A DNA stretch of 64,000 nucleotides. Source: Panicum virgatum (lineage: Eukaryota > Streptophyta > Magnoliopsida > Poales > Poaceae). Positions 45,619-57,319 of the stretch are shown here, one piece after another; positions within the stretch are counted from its first letter, which is position 1; each line of letters opens with the position of its first letter. The notes beneath the pieces were generated by a model. It saw nothing but the letters and a program-made list of their open reading frames with translations, was not told the DNA's origin and made no database searches. A program made the position numbers and the translations under genes. Where the stretch lies: contig NC_053145.1 of assembly GCF_016808335.1 (NCBI RefSeq), positions 682,001 through 746,000 of the forward strand, in the 5' to 3' direction.

Positions 45619-48057
45619 ATGATATCATCCTGCCCCATCTGCAATATACAAGTTCTTACAGTTGAGCTGGAACAGTAATAATAGCTGATGCTTCTTTCTC
45701 TCTGCGGTATGGTTTCACACACTACCTACCAGTATCTTACACAAAGTTTTCCCCGATCATTTGTAGGCATGCCAATAGCCACTTTGAGGATGATGATCAA
45801 CTTCAAAGGGACATGGAATTGGCACATCAGATGGCACTTGCTGAATCAAATACAGATATCATGGTACTTACTAAGATCGCTTTGTTATCTATCTTAATAG
45901 TAGCATCTGCATAGCACTTGCTGAATCTAGTAAATATATCCCAGCTATGTTCCACCCATGTTTTTCCTTCCTTATAAGTATAGTAGGCACAGATCACAGT
46001 TCATTTCAAGAGTAGAAGTTCTTCTGTGTGAGGTGCGGTGAACTTCACATGTCTGTCCAAGATGCACATATTTGGTTCTTGGTTTTGTTATTATTAAAAC
46101 CTTCATGGAAATATGCTTATATTTCAACAGCTAGTGAAAGTACTGTTCTTATTATTCTAGCGTGCTCCACCGGCCCAGAAAGGCAGAAACACTTTGGGAC
46201 TTGATGTTTTCCATTCCTTCTTTTTGCAAAGTTACCAATGCAGCTGGTATGTTTTTGCAGAATGGTCCTGAGCATTGCACAGGATCATTCACCAGTGACT
46301 CTAATGCTCAAGGGGCCTCATCAAGTCATAGTGAATACTGGCATCATTATGGCAAGGTACTGGATGAACAGATTTCTTGCTTGGTCAGAGCACAAATTCC
46401 AAGTAAAGTTCAAGAAGTGGAAGGTGGAATTATGAACTTGTTGATGAGCAGCTTGGAGTCAGAAGGTGGTTCTTCAACAAGTATGATATCGGGCTATATT
46501 GACCATCATCAGAGTCTTTCATCAGAAGATAAGGGATGGGGTTGTGGATGGAGAAATATTCAGATGATGAGCTCTCATCTGTTGAAGCAAAGACCAGAAG
46601 CTAGAGAAGTTTTATTTGGTGGTTCTGGATTTGTTCCTGACATCCCATCTCTCCAGAGGTGGCTTGAGATTGCTTGGGACAAAAATTTTGATACCATTGG
46701 CTCGAACCACTTCCATAACAAAGTATATGGTGCCAAGAAATGGATAGGGACTACAGAATGTGCTACCCTCTTCCGCTCTTTTGGCCTCCGTTCAAGGATT
46801 GTAGATTTTGATAGCACCGAATCATCCGGCCTCCAAAACAAGAATGGAAAACATTCAGCAAATCAAGTACGAGGGCCTATGGACATGTTCTTGATAAAGA
46901 ATAATCCTCCAAAATCATCTTCTGAACTTTGTCGAGAGGATGCTGAAATTATGAGAGGCCGACAGGTCCTTGTTGACTGGGTTTGGAACTACTTCGCAAG
47001 CGAGCGCTCTGATAGATTTACCACACCTCGTGTCACTGTCAGTAATAAAACGTAAGAGCTTCTGTGTCTCCATTTTGAGAAATGTTCTCTTGCATAATCT
47101 GAAAGTTTCCGGAAATAACTTTGAAGATTGTTATAGACTAACTAAAAAGGTGTCATTCACAGCCCACTGTATTTCCAACATCAAGGCCATTCAAGGACAA
47201 TAGTTGGGATTCAAAAGAAAAATGGTTATCGCGGATCTCATGACCAATATACCCTTTTGATTTTAGATCCTGGCCATGTAAGTTACAGTTACCATTTCTT
47301 TTGTTAATGTGAGCTATTTTTCCTTCAATTTTCAGTAATTTATGATATAGTTTCAGCCTATTTGAAGGTCAGACTATGATATTAGTTTGTTTGTTTCAAA
47401 CCTCTGCAAGTATCAGGCTATTTGCTATTTTCATGTTTCACACTACCTGCTCAAATAATCACTTTGAGGACCTCCATCATAAACTCTGAATGGATGCTTA
47501 GCGTGCATTTATTTTTACACTATAGATGAAGTTTCAGAACCTCTTGCATTCCGTGTGAATGGATTCTTGTGATATAGATTGAGACTGTAGGAGGTAGACC
47601 TAAAAATGCACCTGTTCACATTATTCTGTGTACTACGTCAACATATTGTGGATTATATTATTTTTCCTTGGTTCCTTTACTTTGTATAAACCTAATCCAT
47701 TTTGAAACTGCTAATCTAGACTTTGATTTACTGTTTGTTCTGTCAATATGTGATTCAGACGCTTTTTCTTTAATGGCCTTAGAGAACAGCAGATCTTGAA
47801 AGGACTCTCAGAAGCAAAAAAGGATGGCAGAGCCTGGTGAAAAGAGGCGTCCACACCCTCAGGAAGCCACAGTATCAGGTACATCATGGCCAAAAGACAT
47901 GAAATTAAGAGGGATTACAAGCATGTAATGCACCAATATAATACATGACCCATTGTTCATGTCATGTTATCAGGTGTGTTATGTGGATTCTGGAATTGCT
48001 AATTCAGAAGAAATGGAGCAACTCAAGACTATTGACAGTATACTGGTCAGGTTTTAA
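45619..48057 (+). CDS. C78-family peptidase (ZUFSP/UfSP-like), six exons
   Basis: The exons are 45619-45674, 45767-45863, 46261-47051, 47163-47277, 47783-47878 and 47974-48057, with consistent phases, giving 412 aa. The N-terminus is a zinc-finger half (SCPICN with a downstream HANSHFEDD). The C78 domain follows, with the nucleophile in DKGWGCGWRNIQMM (Cys146), then GTTECATLFRSFGLRSRIVD, then LYFQHQGHSRTIVGIQ, then the Asp-His pair in LILDPGH. The C-terminus (VKRGVHTLRKPQYQ and VCYVDSGIANSEEM) matches Arabidopsis At5g24680 from memory. C78 enzymes cleave UFM1 precursors or K63-linked ubiquitin chains; which applies here is not decided. Exon 1 ends at GAACA|GTAATA, which puts Gln before the first His of the finger. 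An extra short exon near 46161 is possible but would shift the frame. Confidence 0.88.
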
Positions 48058-49740
48058 ATTACTGGTAAGTATGGAAAGCTAGGCTTTCTTTGATACGTTA
48101 ATAGTAAAATATACACTATGTAATTTGAATCATTATATACTCAGATGATACAGTAATAAGATTAACAAAATGAGTAATTCAGTTTATTGGCTGAAGTACT
48201 ATTGGTTTGCACACCACCATTTTATTGACCCCTTGATATCCATTATTCAGATGATACAGTAAGATAAATAAAATGAGTGACTGAATTTATGGAAAACCGT
48301 GGCTAAAGAACTATTGGTATGCACACCACCATTTTATGGAACCCGTTTATCAGCTACTTTGACCAAGCTCGATATTATATTCGTGCAGTATTAACTCAAT
48401 ATTTTGAAGCATATTTCTAATGTGTTAACTGGAAATGGGATGTTGATCATATGTATTGTGCATACAGAGCTCTCTTCCCAGTTTGGGAAACAAGGACAAT
48501 GGACATCTTATACATTTTCGAGCTCTCCAATTGGTTGTGCAATGTATGCTGCCGAGAAGTATGATGATATATTTTTTTGTTCCTATGCCCATATCTGTTA
48601 AAGAAATACGCTAACATTGGGCTTTGATATTGATACCCTTCATTTCTGAATTCTTAAATGATATCTGTTCAACTTCTTCACGAATATTTGACACTATGCC
48701 CTCTCCTTAAGAAACATATCAAAAATAAGAAAAAAAATGCAATTTAGGGATATCAATGTCTCAGAGTGTAGTCCTTGACAGACCACGTTTGGTTAACTTG
48801 AAACTAAGTGAGGGCTGCTCATCTGTTAACTTAGGTTGCAGGATCTTTGAAGCAGCCTGACTGATTGTGGTGCTGTTTGCAGGGCCTCTGAAGCAGGCTG
48901 ACTGTTTGCCGACTGCATCTGCCAGTTGAAGGTGGTCGCATCTGCATCTGTGCTGTAGAGTAAATCAAACAACAGTTGGGTGATGTTGTCTTCAGTGGGC
49001 AACTTATGAGAGACCGTCAGAGTCACTTGTGTTGAAGTGGAGAATCAAGCCTTTACACATATATAATATGCTGCTTAATGAACATTATTACACTTGGATC
49101 CGAAATGGTTAGGCTTTTGCGTTGCATGTGATGCTGCGCACTGAGCTCCGCTGACTAGAATATCAACAACTTGAGGACTGTGTTGTGCATGAGTCGGAAT
49201 CTGGAAATGGTTGAAGCTGCTTTCAGTGGCAGGACCATGTTCCTTTTTTTTTTTTTGGATCCCGCAGGAACAGGTTCCTGAAGCAAGCACATCCAAGTGG
49301 ATTTGTCTGAAACTTATCAGTTCGTGGGACCTGAAGCAAGCACATCTTGGTAGTTGGTACAGTGCGCTTGGATCAAACGGAGATTAACATGTGTACAAGG
49401 TGACTTGGTAGCGGTTATCTGTTGTGCGGCGCTTGGATGCTAATCACTCAGTTTGTTGGATGTTGGGTGCTGAGCAAAAACTTTTGTGCCGGATGATTGA
49501 ACATCTGCTACCTAGAGACACTAGTACACATGTGGGCTTGGCTGCCTCCAACGACTCGATTACTTGGGATAGCTTGTGACCGTTCGGCAGCGTGACATGA
49601 CAGTATTAACATAACCTCTCTTTTTTTTTTGTTAAGCCCGGCAGGGCTTGCGTGTTAATTATGTAGCATGTGTAGATATGTATATGCTTTTTTTGAGCAT
49701 CTATGTGTATATATGTATATGCTTTGTATAGGAGTATATA
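48058..49740. other. Intergenic, no gene recognised
   Basis: AT-rich sequence with short frames only. CCTGAAGCAAGCACATC occurs twice near 49276 and 49331. No transposon ends or gene were recognised. Confidence 0.45.
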
Positions 49741-49912
49741 GCCATCAATAAAAAAGACTACTTGAGGGTGACGTGTAAGGCACAGCGCACCTGCACCGCA
49801 CGAACACGGGAGCCGCGCCTCTCCCATCATCATCGCAACACAAAAGCATTTGCAAGAGGGGCATCGGAGGGCTTCCCTCCGAATTCTTCCTTCCCATCCG
49901 GCCCTGCTGCCA

Positions 49913-52900
49913 ATGTCACGCGACGGCGACGCCCGCGGCCTCGAGGCGGAGGCGGCGGCCGCGGCCGAGGCGGCGCGGGAGCTGCGGGAGGCGGCCGCCG
50001 CCCTCGTCGCCACGCGCGCCGCCGAAGAGGACGCGCTTCGCCGCCGCGCCGTCGCGCTCGACGCCGACGTCCGCCGCCTCCAGGGCTCGCTCCCCGCCCT
50101 CGACCCATCCGCGGTCGACAAGGTCCTGCTCGCCTTCTCTACCCCGTCGTCCTCCTCTTCCCTTTCCCGGCCTCGATGCGGGTGCCTTCAACTTCGCAGC
50201 ACCCTCGCGTCGTGCTACTTCAGATCGCGATTAGCTTTGCCAAACTAAATTTATGCCTGCTTTGAGAAGCACTGGCCGCTCCATGCGTGGGCCAGGATAT
50301 GTGCGGCGTGGATGTCGTCAAAAATTTGACCCGCCATCCCCATTGTTTGCTTCATCGAGATGTCCGCCTGGTGGATTAACTAGGTTGGGTATTTCTTATT
50401 TGCCCCCATACGAGAATTTGAGGCGCAGGCGTCCTCCAGATGCCGCATGCTCTCGAATGCTTGGTTGGTTATACCCGCCATACAGTTTCGGATGCTCGAG
50501 GATTAGAGCCCAGTGGGAAGACTTAGGAATCCTAGTACCTTGTCATCTCACAAATTGTGAAGACTTGTCATAACAGCATATTATAACTCTGTGAATTCAA
50601 AATAGTTGTCGTTTGGACCTTGTGGGCTCTCATTGCTGGAAAATTACAATCACTCATCGCCCATCCATCGCAAGTTTGCAACCATACACTTCATACGTGT
50701 TTTGCTTGCTCTTTCAACTTACAGGTCAATCTGTGCCTTTGCTTCAAGATAAGCTCTTTCATTTAATAATTGGTTGGTGAATAGTGAATTTTTCACCAAA
50801 ACAAGTTTCCATGCACATTTTGTTATATTTTCCCTTTCTGGCCCATCAAATGGTTTTAGTCCAATGAGGATTTAAACTCTTAGTTGTTCCCGGTTATTAA
50901 GTTGACATGATTTGCGATCTTAGAAGTAGTTATGTGCACTTCAGTGTGCCAGAGATAATTGGATCCTATTAATGAACTGTTCTAAGGAGGTTGTGTACTG
51001 CTGAAAACCTGAAAACTCAACTATTGTAAAACCATAAGCATGTTCTTACCTATTAACACCTTGCACCACTTCAGCTCTATGCTTGTGACTTGTGAGCATA
51101 TATGTCTCTGTTTGCTGTGGACATCAGTGAAATCTAAAATTTGTGCTTGCTGCAGATCGAGGAGGAATTGGAGCGTGCCAAGGCAGCCATCACAGATAGT
51201 GACGTGGCTTCATTTCTCCCCAGCAAGCGAAATGGTTCGATTTGTTTCCTTCCACATACCACCTTTTGCTTGGGTGGAAGCTTAACTGTTATCTATGGGT
51301 CATGATTTCCTCATTTTGATATACTTTACTCCGAACATGCATGCAGGGAAGTTCCTTAAGATGTTTCTAGGCCCTGTGAATGTGCGGGTTGCCAGGAAGG
51401 AAGATAAGCTCAAAATCAAGGATGAGTACAATAATTATAGGGTATGCTTAAGATACTTCCTCAATGTCGTTCAAAAAGAGATGCTGGGTGTTTTCTGTAC
51501 ATAACATCAAGAACTGAATTAACAATATTGTCTGCTTCAGCTTTTGACCTTTTCTAGTGTGATAACTGATAACTCATGGATTGTAATGATTGCTCTTATT
51601 GGCGCAAAATTTGATTTCTCTATGCATTATGGGCAGATATTCGTATAACATGTGCCACCTCTAATCTGCCACTGCTTAAAAAATTTATGAGAAATCGGAA
51701 GTATGTTAAACATGGCAAACTCAGAAAGCATTCTATTGAAACATGTAGCCTATTTTGTGTGATACAGTTTTGTTTTGAAAAACTCTAGGTATTTCAGAAA
51801 CACATAATACGGGGCTGTATGATGGTCAATATGTCGTAAAGTTATGTAAAATATAAGGTATATATATTTTAGATTTTGAATCAAAATAGTCCTTAATTAA
51901 TTGATCTCAGGGCTGAACTGATGTTGTATCTTGTAAACTATAATAGTTCCTGACACCAATGGTGTTGATGTTTTAACGTTTTCTATTGGCAGGATAGGAC
52001 TGCCTATAAGTTTCTGCTGTTTCCATCTATACTCCTACTACTAAGATGGTGGATATGGGATGGATGCCTTCCAGCTTGGGCAGTTCAGATCTCCCAGGTA
52101 TCTTGTTAATACTATGGTACTCCTTGAATATTTTTGCCCATCACTGCATTGTCCAATAAGAACAGGCTAAGTAGTGTCTTTCCTCTTATCAGGCTTGGTT
52201 ACTATTCCTGTACACAAGCTTTGCTTTGCGGGAGAATGTATTGATTGCAAATGGAAGTGACATTCGTCCATGGTAAGGGATCAATCCACTCCCAAACTTT
52301 TATTGCTTAAGATATTTAAAACTTTTGCCTGCAACATTTAAGCGTTATTTGCAAACATCCATTTACAGCACGTGTCCGTTTAAGTTTTCTCTGTTTCAAA
52401 TAATTTATTGGTACTTGAACGAACTTTCATCAACATTTAATATACCATGTTAAGTTTATTTGTTGATTAAATTTCTTGTCCAATGTATGATTCTTTTACC
52501 ATTATTTACTACTATATTCTCAGGTGGATATATCATCACTATCTAGCGATGGTAATGGCTCTTATTAGCCTTACGTGGGAGATAAAGGGACAACCTGATT
52601 GTTCTAGCAAGCAGGTATATTCTCTTCTTCTTTTCTTGGATGAAGCACTGGAGTAGGCATCACTTGGCAGCCCCCCAAATCTTCTAGCGTTGCACTCAAA
52701 CACTGATCTGTTACAGAGGGGTGTGCAACTCTTCCTGCGTTGGGCAATCATGCAAGGGATTGCGATGCATCTACAGAACAGATACCAGCGTCAAAGATTA
52801 CGCACTCGCATAGCTCTAGGAAAGGTAAGATCTTATCATGATTCAAGAAACAAAAGTAATATTTACTCTGTAGCTTTGGAATTTTATTAACCTGGGTTCA

Positions 52901-53862
52901 AAGGATGGGTACACCTCAGTGTTCCGGGACATGACTCTTGACTGGAACTCAAATAATTCCTGTGTATGATGAAACTTGGGCATAGGTTTCTTCGCTTGGT
53001 GCTTATGAAGAGCAATTCAATCTACTTGATGTTTATCCTAGTCTTGCATTTTAAGCTACAGTGAACTCTTAAAAAAAGTAAAATCTTGGAGGCAATAGTT
53101 ACTGCTAGAATGTGAACCCGCGAATCAATTTTGTCTATTGTTATGTAATGTAAATACCTTTTAAAGCTCAACCTAACTTTCCTCACAACCTGCAGGCAAA
53201 AAGAATGGATGTTGTTGCTGGAGAAACAGCAGGTGTGGAGGGGCAGCTCTTGTTGCTATATCCTGTCCTTTTTATATTACAGGTATGGGGTGTGAATTCA
53301 AAGCATGGCAATGCCTAATAGCTACCCATCTTGAGCCCTTCAGAATATGTGGTCGTTCCTTTGTACGCAAGTTATGTCTAATTGGACAGATATCCTGTAT
53401 ATGCTGCACCTAAAGCCTTGATACTCCATGTTTGCAGGGTTTTGAGGCGTATGTTGGAGTTTTGCTTCTTCAGACAGCTTTGCACGGACTTGCCTCTGAA
53501 TGGCAGGCAAGCATTATTCAATAGTCATCACTATTGGCAGTTGAATGTCAGATAGGATTATATTTCCCAGTTGTCCTCGATCCAATTTATTGCTATTCAA
53601 AATTTATTGTCTTGCCCAATATTCGAAAAAATATAAAAAATTCAAGGTGGTTATGGAGTGATAGGTCAAACTGTCCTGAATATATGAACTGAATGTTGCC
53701 CAATGTTTTTGAATTTGCTAGGTTGTAGTTTGTGGGATCCTGCTGGTGGTAATGGCAGTGGGAAACTTCGTCAACACTGTGGAGACACTGATATTGAAGT
53801 TGAGGTTCAAAGCAAAGATGAAAAGAGCAAAGAGCAGGCAGGACCGCCCGCATCAAAATTGA
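49913..53862 (+). CDS. TMEM120 (TMPIT)-family membrane protein, ten exons
   Basis: The exons are 49913-50122, 51156-51234, 51347-51441, 51993-52097, 52193-52272, 52524-52614, 52717-52824, 53196-53282, 53438-53506 and 53722-53862. All phases close, giving 354 aa. The first exon is an Ala/Glu/Arg-rich coiled coil. Next comes a conserved link (GKFLKMFLGPVNVRV), then about six membrane segments, with YKFLLFPSILLLLRWWIWDG, RPWWIYHHYLAMVMALISL and NRYQRQRLRTRIALG as family marks. The C-terminus is strongly basic (KLRFKAKMKRAKSRQ). TMEM120 proteins are nuclear-envelope or ER membrane proteins; roles in lipid metabolism and mechanosensing were proposed in animals, and the plant role is unknown. Exon 9 ends at CAG|GCAAGC, a GC-AG intron, since reading through meets a stop within 20 bases. 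Confidence 0.9.
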
Positions 53863-54936
53863 CGAAGGCAGAATGCTGACACCATCTCTTTTGTAAATCC
53901 TTTGACCCGTAAAACATTTTTTGGCTGCTTGTAATTCCCTGTTTTGGTATTTGGCCCTGTAACATTGAAGTTGATACCCTATACAAACACGAAGAAAGAT
54001 ACAGATATTTCCTCTTCAGATGAAAATTGCGAGTTTTCCATGTATGTATGCTTCAGCTCTAAATATTTGAGTTTTGAGAAAGGTAGATAATTGTATATAA
54101 AGTTGTGTGTAAAACAAGAGTATTAGATAGCTCCGGCTCTATATGAAATGGAGCAGAGGCTTGTAAAAGTTTGGTGTAGTCATGGCTTGTTTAAACACGT
54201 TGGGTGATTGATGAGTATACTTTCTGTCTCGTACTGCCACTACCTGTGCTATGCTAACAGACGTCCACATGGCAAGCAATCTTTGATGCAGGAAGTAGCG
54301 CGACCTGAGATTTAACCTGTCCTAACAAATTGCCGTGTATCTTCCATGTTTTTGGATGCCGTGGTCCTGGGAACTCTGCTGCTATCTGCCAGCACTAAAT
54401 TGCCAAGAACATCATCTGCAGGAGTAGGACCAGCCTTGGAGAATCCTATCCCGCTACAAACGGAGCAAAGCCACCACATATATATCTCACTTGATTGTGA
54501 TGATTGCAGCTGCTCTCATCTCCAAATCAGTCCTCCAAAACTGCTTGCAAATCATCACGGAATCATTGCTGGTGGAGAGATGGCCAGGTGGGCCACACTA
54601 ACTTTACTCTTTTAATTATGAGATGAAAGAAAACGCTGTGATAATTCCATCCATATTTACATTTCACTCTTGTCAATCTCAAGTCTTGTTGTCTAATGCA
54701 CAATCATTTTTTCTCTCTCTTACAAGCCTAAGTTTTCCCCATCGATCTTAATTTGTACCCTAGAACATAACAACCAAACGATTTTACTACACTACTATAC
54801 ATGCTACAAGAACAAACACAGAAAATAGAGGAGACAGGGTGTGAAGCTAAGCTAAGACGTCTTAACTCTAAACAAACAATGTGCTAGGAAAATCATGTGA
54901 GCAAGCAAGTCCTCCCGGCCCTGATTCCTTCCTGAA
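53863..54936. other. Convergent 3' regions of TMEM120 and kinase genes
   Basis: About 1.07 kb holding both 3' UTRs. A few short frames have no domains. No transposon was recognised. Confidence 0.45.
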
Positions 54937-57167
54937 TCATGTGAGCTCCAAGAGCTTGCTCAGCTGAATATGGTGGTCACCGAGATGAGCCTTGGCAATG
55001 GACCTCGCCGCCTTCTCCGCGATGGCCGCGCGCACCTGACCCATCGCCGGCCGGAGCCCCGGCTGCGCCGCCACGCACTCCACGGCGATCCTCGCCACGT
55101 CGCCGGCCTCCTCCTCGTCGTATCCCTCCCCTAGCCTGCCGTCGACGAGCCCCGCCACCCCTTGCGCCCTGACGCGCGGCAGTATCCGGGCCGCCAGGTT
55201 CTCCGACCCGGGCGCGCCGGCGGCCGGCATGCCCGTGACGGCCTCTAGCAGCAGCACGCCGAAGCTGTACACGTCCGACTTCTTGGACATGATGCCCGTG
55301 CGGAGGAAGAAGGGGTCGGCGTAGCCCGGCGAGCCCACGGCGGCGCGCGTGGGCGCCACGGCGGCCGAGAAGCCCTCGCAGGCGGAGCCCAGGTCGCACA
55401 GGCGCGCGCCGAGCCCCCGGGCGTCGAGGAGCACGTTGGACGCCGAGACGTCGCCGTGCACCACGGGGGGCGCGCCGGCGGAGGCGTCGTGCAGGTGCTC
55501 CAGGGCGCAGGCGACGTCGTGGACGATGCGCATGCGCTGGGGCCACGACGGAGGGGCCGTGGCGCCGCCGCCGTGGAGGCGGTCGGCGAGCGTGCCGCCG
55601 GCGAGGTACTCCAGGACCAGCGCGCCTCCTTCCTCTGCACAGAGAAACAGTAGAAGGAATCATGCATTTAACTACCATTACCATACTGTATGTGTTGTTT
55701 ACTGCTGTAAAGTTTCTTCAGGATCGGATGAGTTTTTTTTCTTTTTTGACAAAAGAGCAGAGCACCAGGAACTCTGTAAAAAAACCTAAGAAAAAAGTAC
55801 TTATGTTTTGACCGCATAGTGAATTGTGAAATGAGAAAGGAATCGAGAGCGGAGACCAAGCTGATGAGCTGCAGGTAGGCTTCTACTTCGACGAAAGGAC
55901 AAGAGATAGTACAAAAGAATTAAATACGCGGGAGCTGCTGCAGCGGTGTAGCCGTTGCTCTCGTTAGGCAGGGAGTAAAGTGATGTCACGCGCGCACTAT
56001 ATAATTTATTATTCAACACTGTAGTAACCATTTCACACCCCTTTTCTTTTGTTTTTGCTGCAATAGTTTATTTTAATTTCTTTCTTATTTTTTTGAAGAA
56101 AATTTCCTTTCTTATTAGTGGCTAATACTGCCCAAGTCCACATGTCTAAAGCTCCTTCATTTCTTAGTCGCTAGTGCTGATCAAAGATATAAGCATGGCT
56201 TTAATCATGACTTGCCAAGTAAAGTGTCAACAAAGTCAATGCATGCCATAAAAAAAAAAGAAACCAGCTTATTTTTGTTTCGGCCATACCTACGCAATAT
56301 TCATTCATGGAAATCCAAATTACTACTTGTACCCAGAACTAACAGGAAGGCGAGAGGATCAGGAGGAGGTAATAATAAGGGTGGAGATTAAAAGGACAAG
56401 GAAGAAACAGGTACTATTCAAAAAAGTTTGTATCAGAGATGAAAAAAAATCAAATGATGAAAAAGAAGCAACAGGGACAGTTTGTTTGTGAAGCAGATGG
56501 AACAGGTAACGTAAGCGTAGGGTCAAAGCTTCACTCATCATTTTCTTTGATTTATTACGACGAGGAGGAAAGAAATAGAGAGGAGAAAATTCAACTACTA
56601 ATGAATGATGAACGGAACAGAGGTAGACATTTTTTTTGAAATTTTACTTAAAAATATTTGCGTATATAAAAACTGGTAGAAGCACTCACCGTGGGCGTCG
56701 GAGTAGGCGATGAGCGCGACGATGCGCGGGTGGCGGATGCGGCGGAGCAGGTCGAGCTCCTGTCGGAACGCGCGCAGGCGGCGCTCGCCGCCGCACCAGC
56801 GGTGCACCTTGACGGCGGCGGGCGCGCCGTCCCGGAGCCTGGCGAGGTAGACGGTGCTGGAGCCGCCCCTGCCCACGACGGCCGCCTCGTCGAAGCCGCC
56901 GGTCAGCGCCTCCACCTCCCGCCACGTGAGCCGCCGCGGCGGGTCCTTGTGGTCGGTCGCTTGCTTGGCCGCCGCCGGCGCCTCCTCCGCTGACAAGGCC
57001 AGCTCGTACTGCGGCTGCTGGGGCACGACCGCTCGCGCCTCCGGGTCGGCGTCGGAGGGGCGTCGGAGGGCGGCGAGGCAGCGGCGGATGAGGAGGACGG
57101 CGGTGGCGGCGGAGGAGAGGAGGAGGACGCAGAAGAAGAGGATGGCGAGCGCCACGGGGAGGTCCAT
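54937..57167 (-). CDS. Membrane-anchored receptor-like kinase with degenerate motifs, two exons
   Basis: The exons on the minus strand are 57167-56690 and 55634-54937, joined in phase 1 across a 1,055-bp intron, giving 391 aa. One membrane segment (residues 4-27) at the very N-terminus is followed by a short linker and a kinase domain; there is no ectodomain. The glycine loop is VGRGGSSTVYLA and the ATP lysine is in AAVKVHRW (Lys120). The catalytic loop is VVHGDVSASN (Asp221, Asn226), so it is a non-RD form with Gly for Arg. The magnesium loop reads CDLG for DFG and the activation segment ends YADP for APE. The SKKSDVYSFGVLLLEAVTG block is normal. This pattern recalls the At1g33260/At4g10390 group of kinases. 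Lys, Asp and Asn are kept, so activity is possible but not shown. Confidence 0.88.
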
Positions 57168-57309
57168 GGCGCCCCCCCTGCGCTGTTGTCAGGACCAGCT
57201 GAGGTGAGCACAGCAGTAGTTGATCTGAGCTTGGTTGGTTGCTTGCTTGCTTGCTTCAGGGGTGGGGAAAAGAAGAAGAAACGGTGAAGGCGATATGGGG
57301 GATACATGG

Positions 57310-57317
57310 TGGTATAA
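57310..57317 (-). promoter_or_regulatory. TATA-like box of the kinase gene
   Basis: The minus strand reads TATTTATACC about 145 bp upstream of the kinase ATG. The sequence is nearly palindromic, so its orientation is not certain. Confidence 0.35.
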
Positions 57318-57319
57318 AT

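Noticed and set aside
46161..46260. Extra exon of the C78 peptidase gene starting at 46161
   Set aside because: Joining it to exon 2 in phase runs into a stop before the conserved domain, while exon 2 to 46261 is phase 0 to phase 0.
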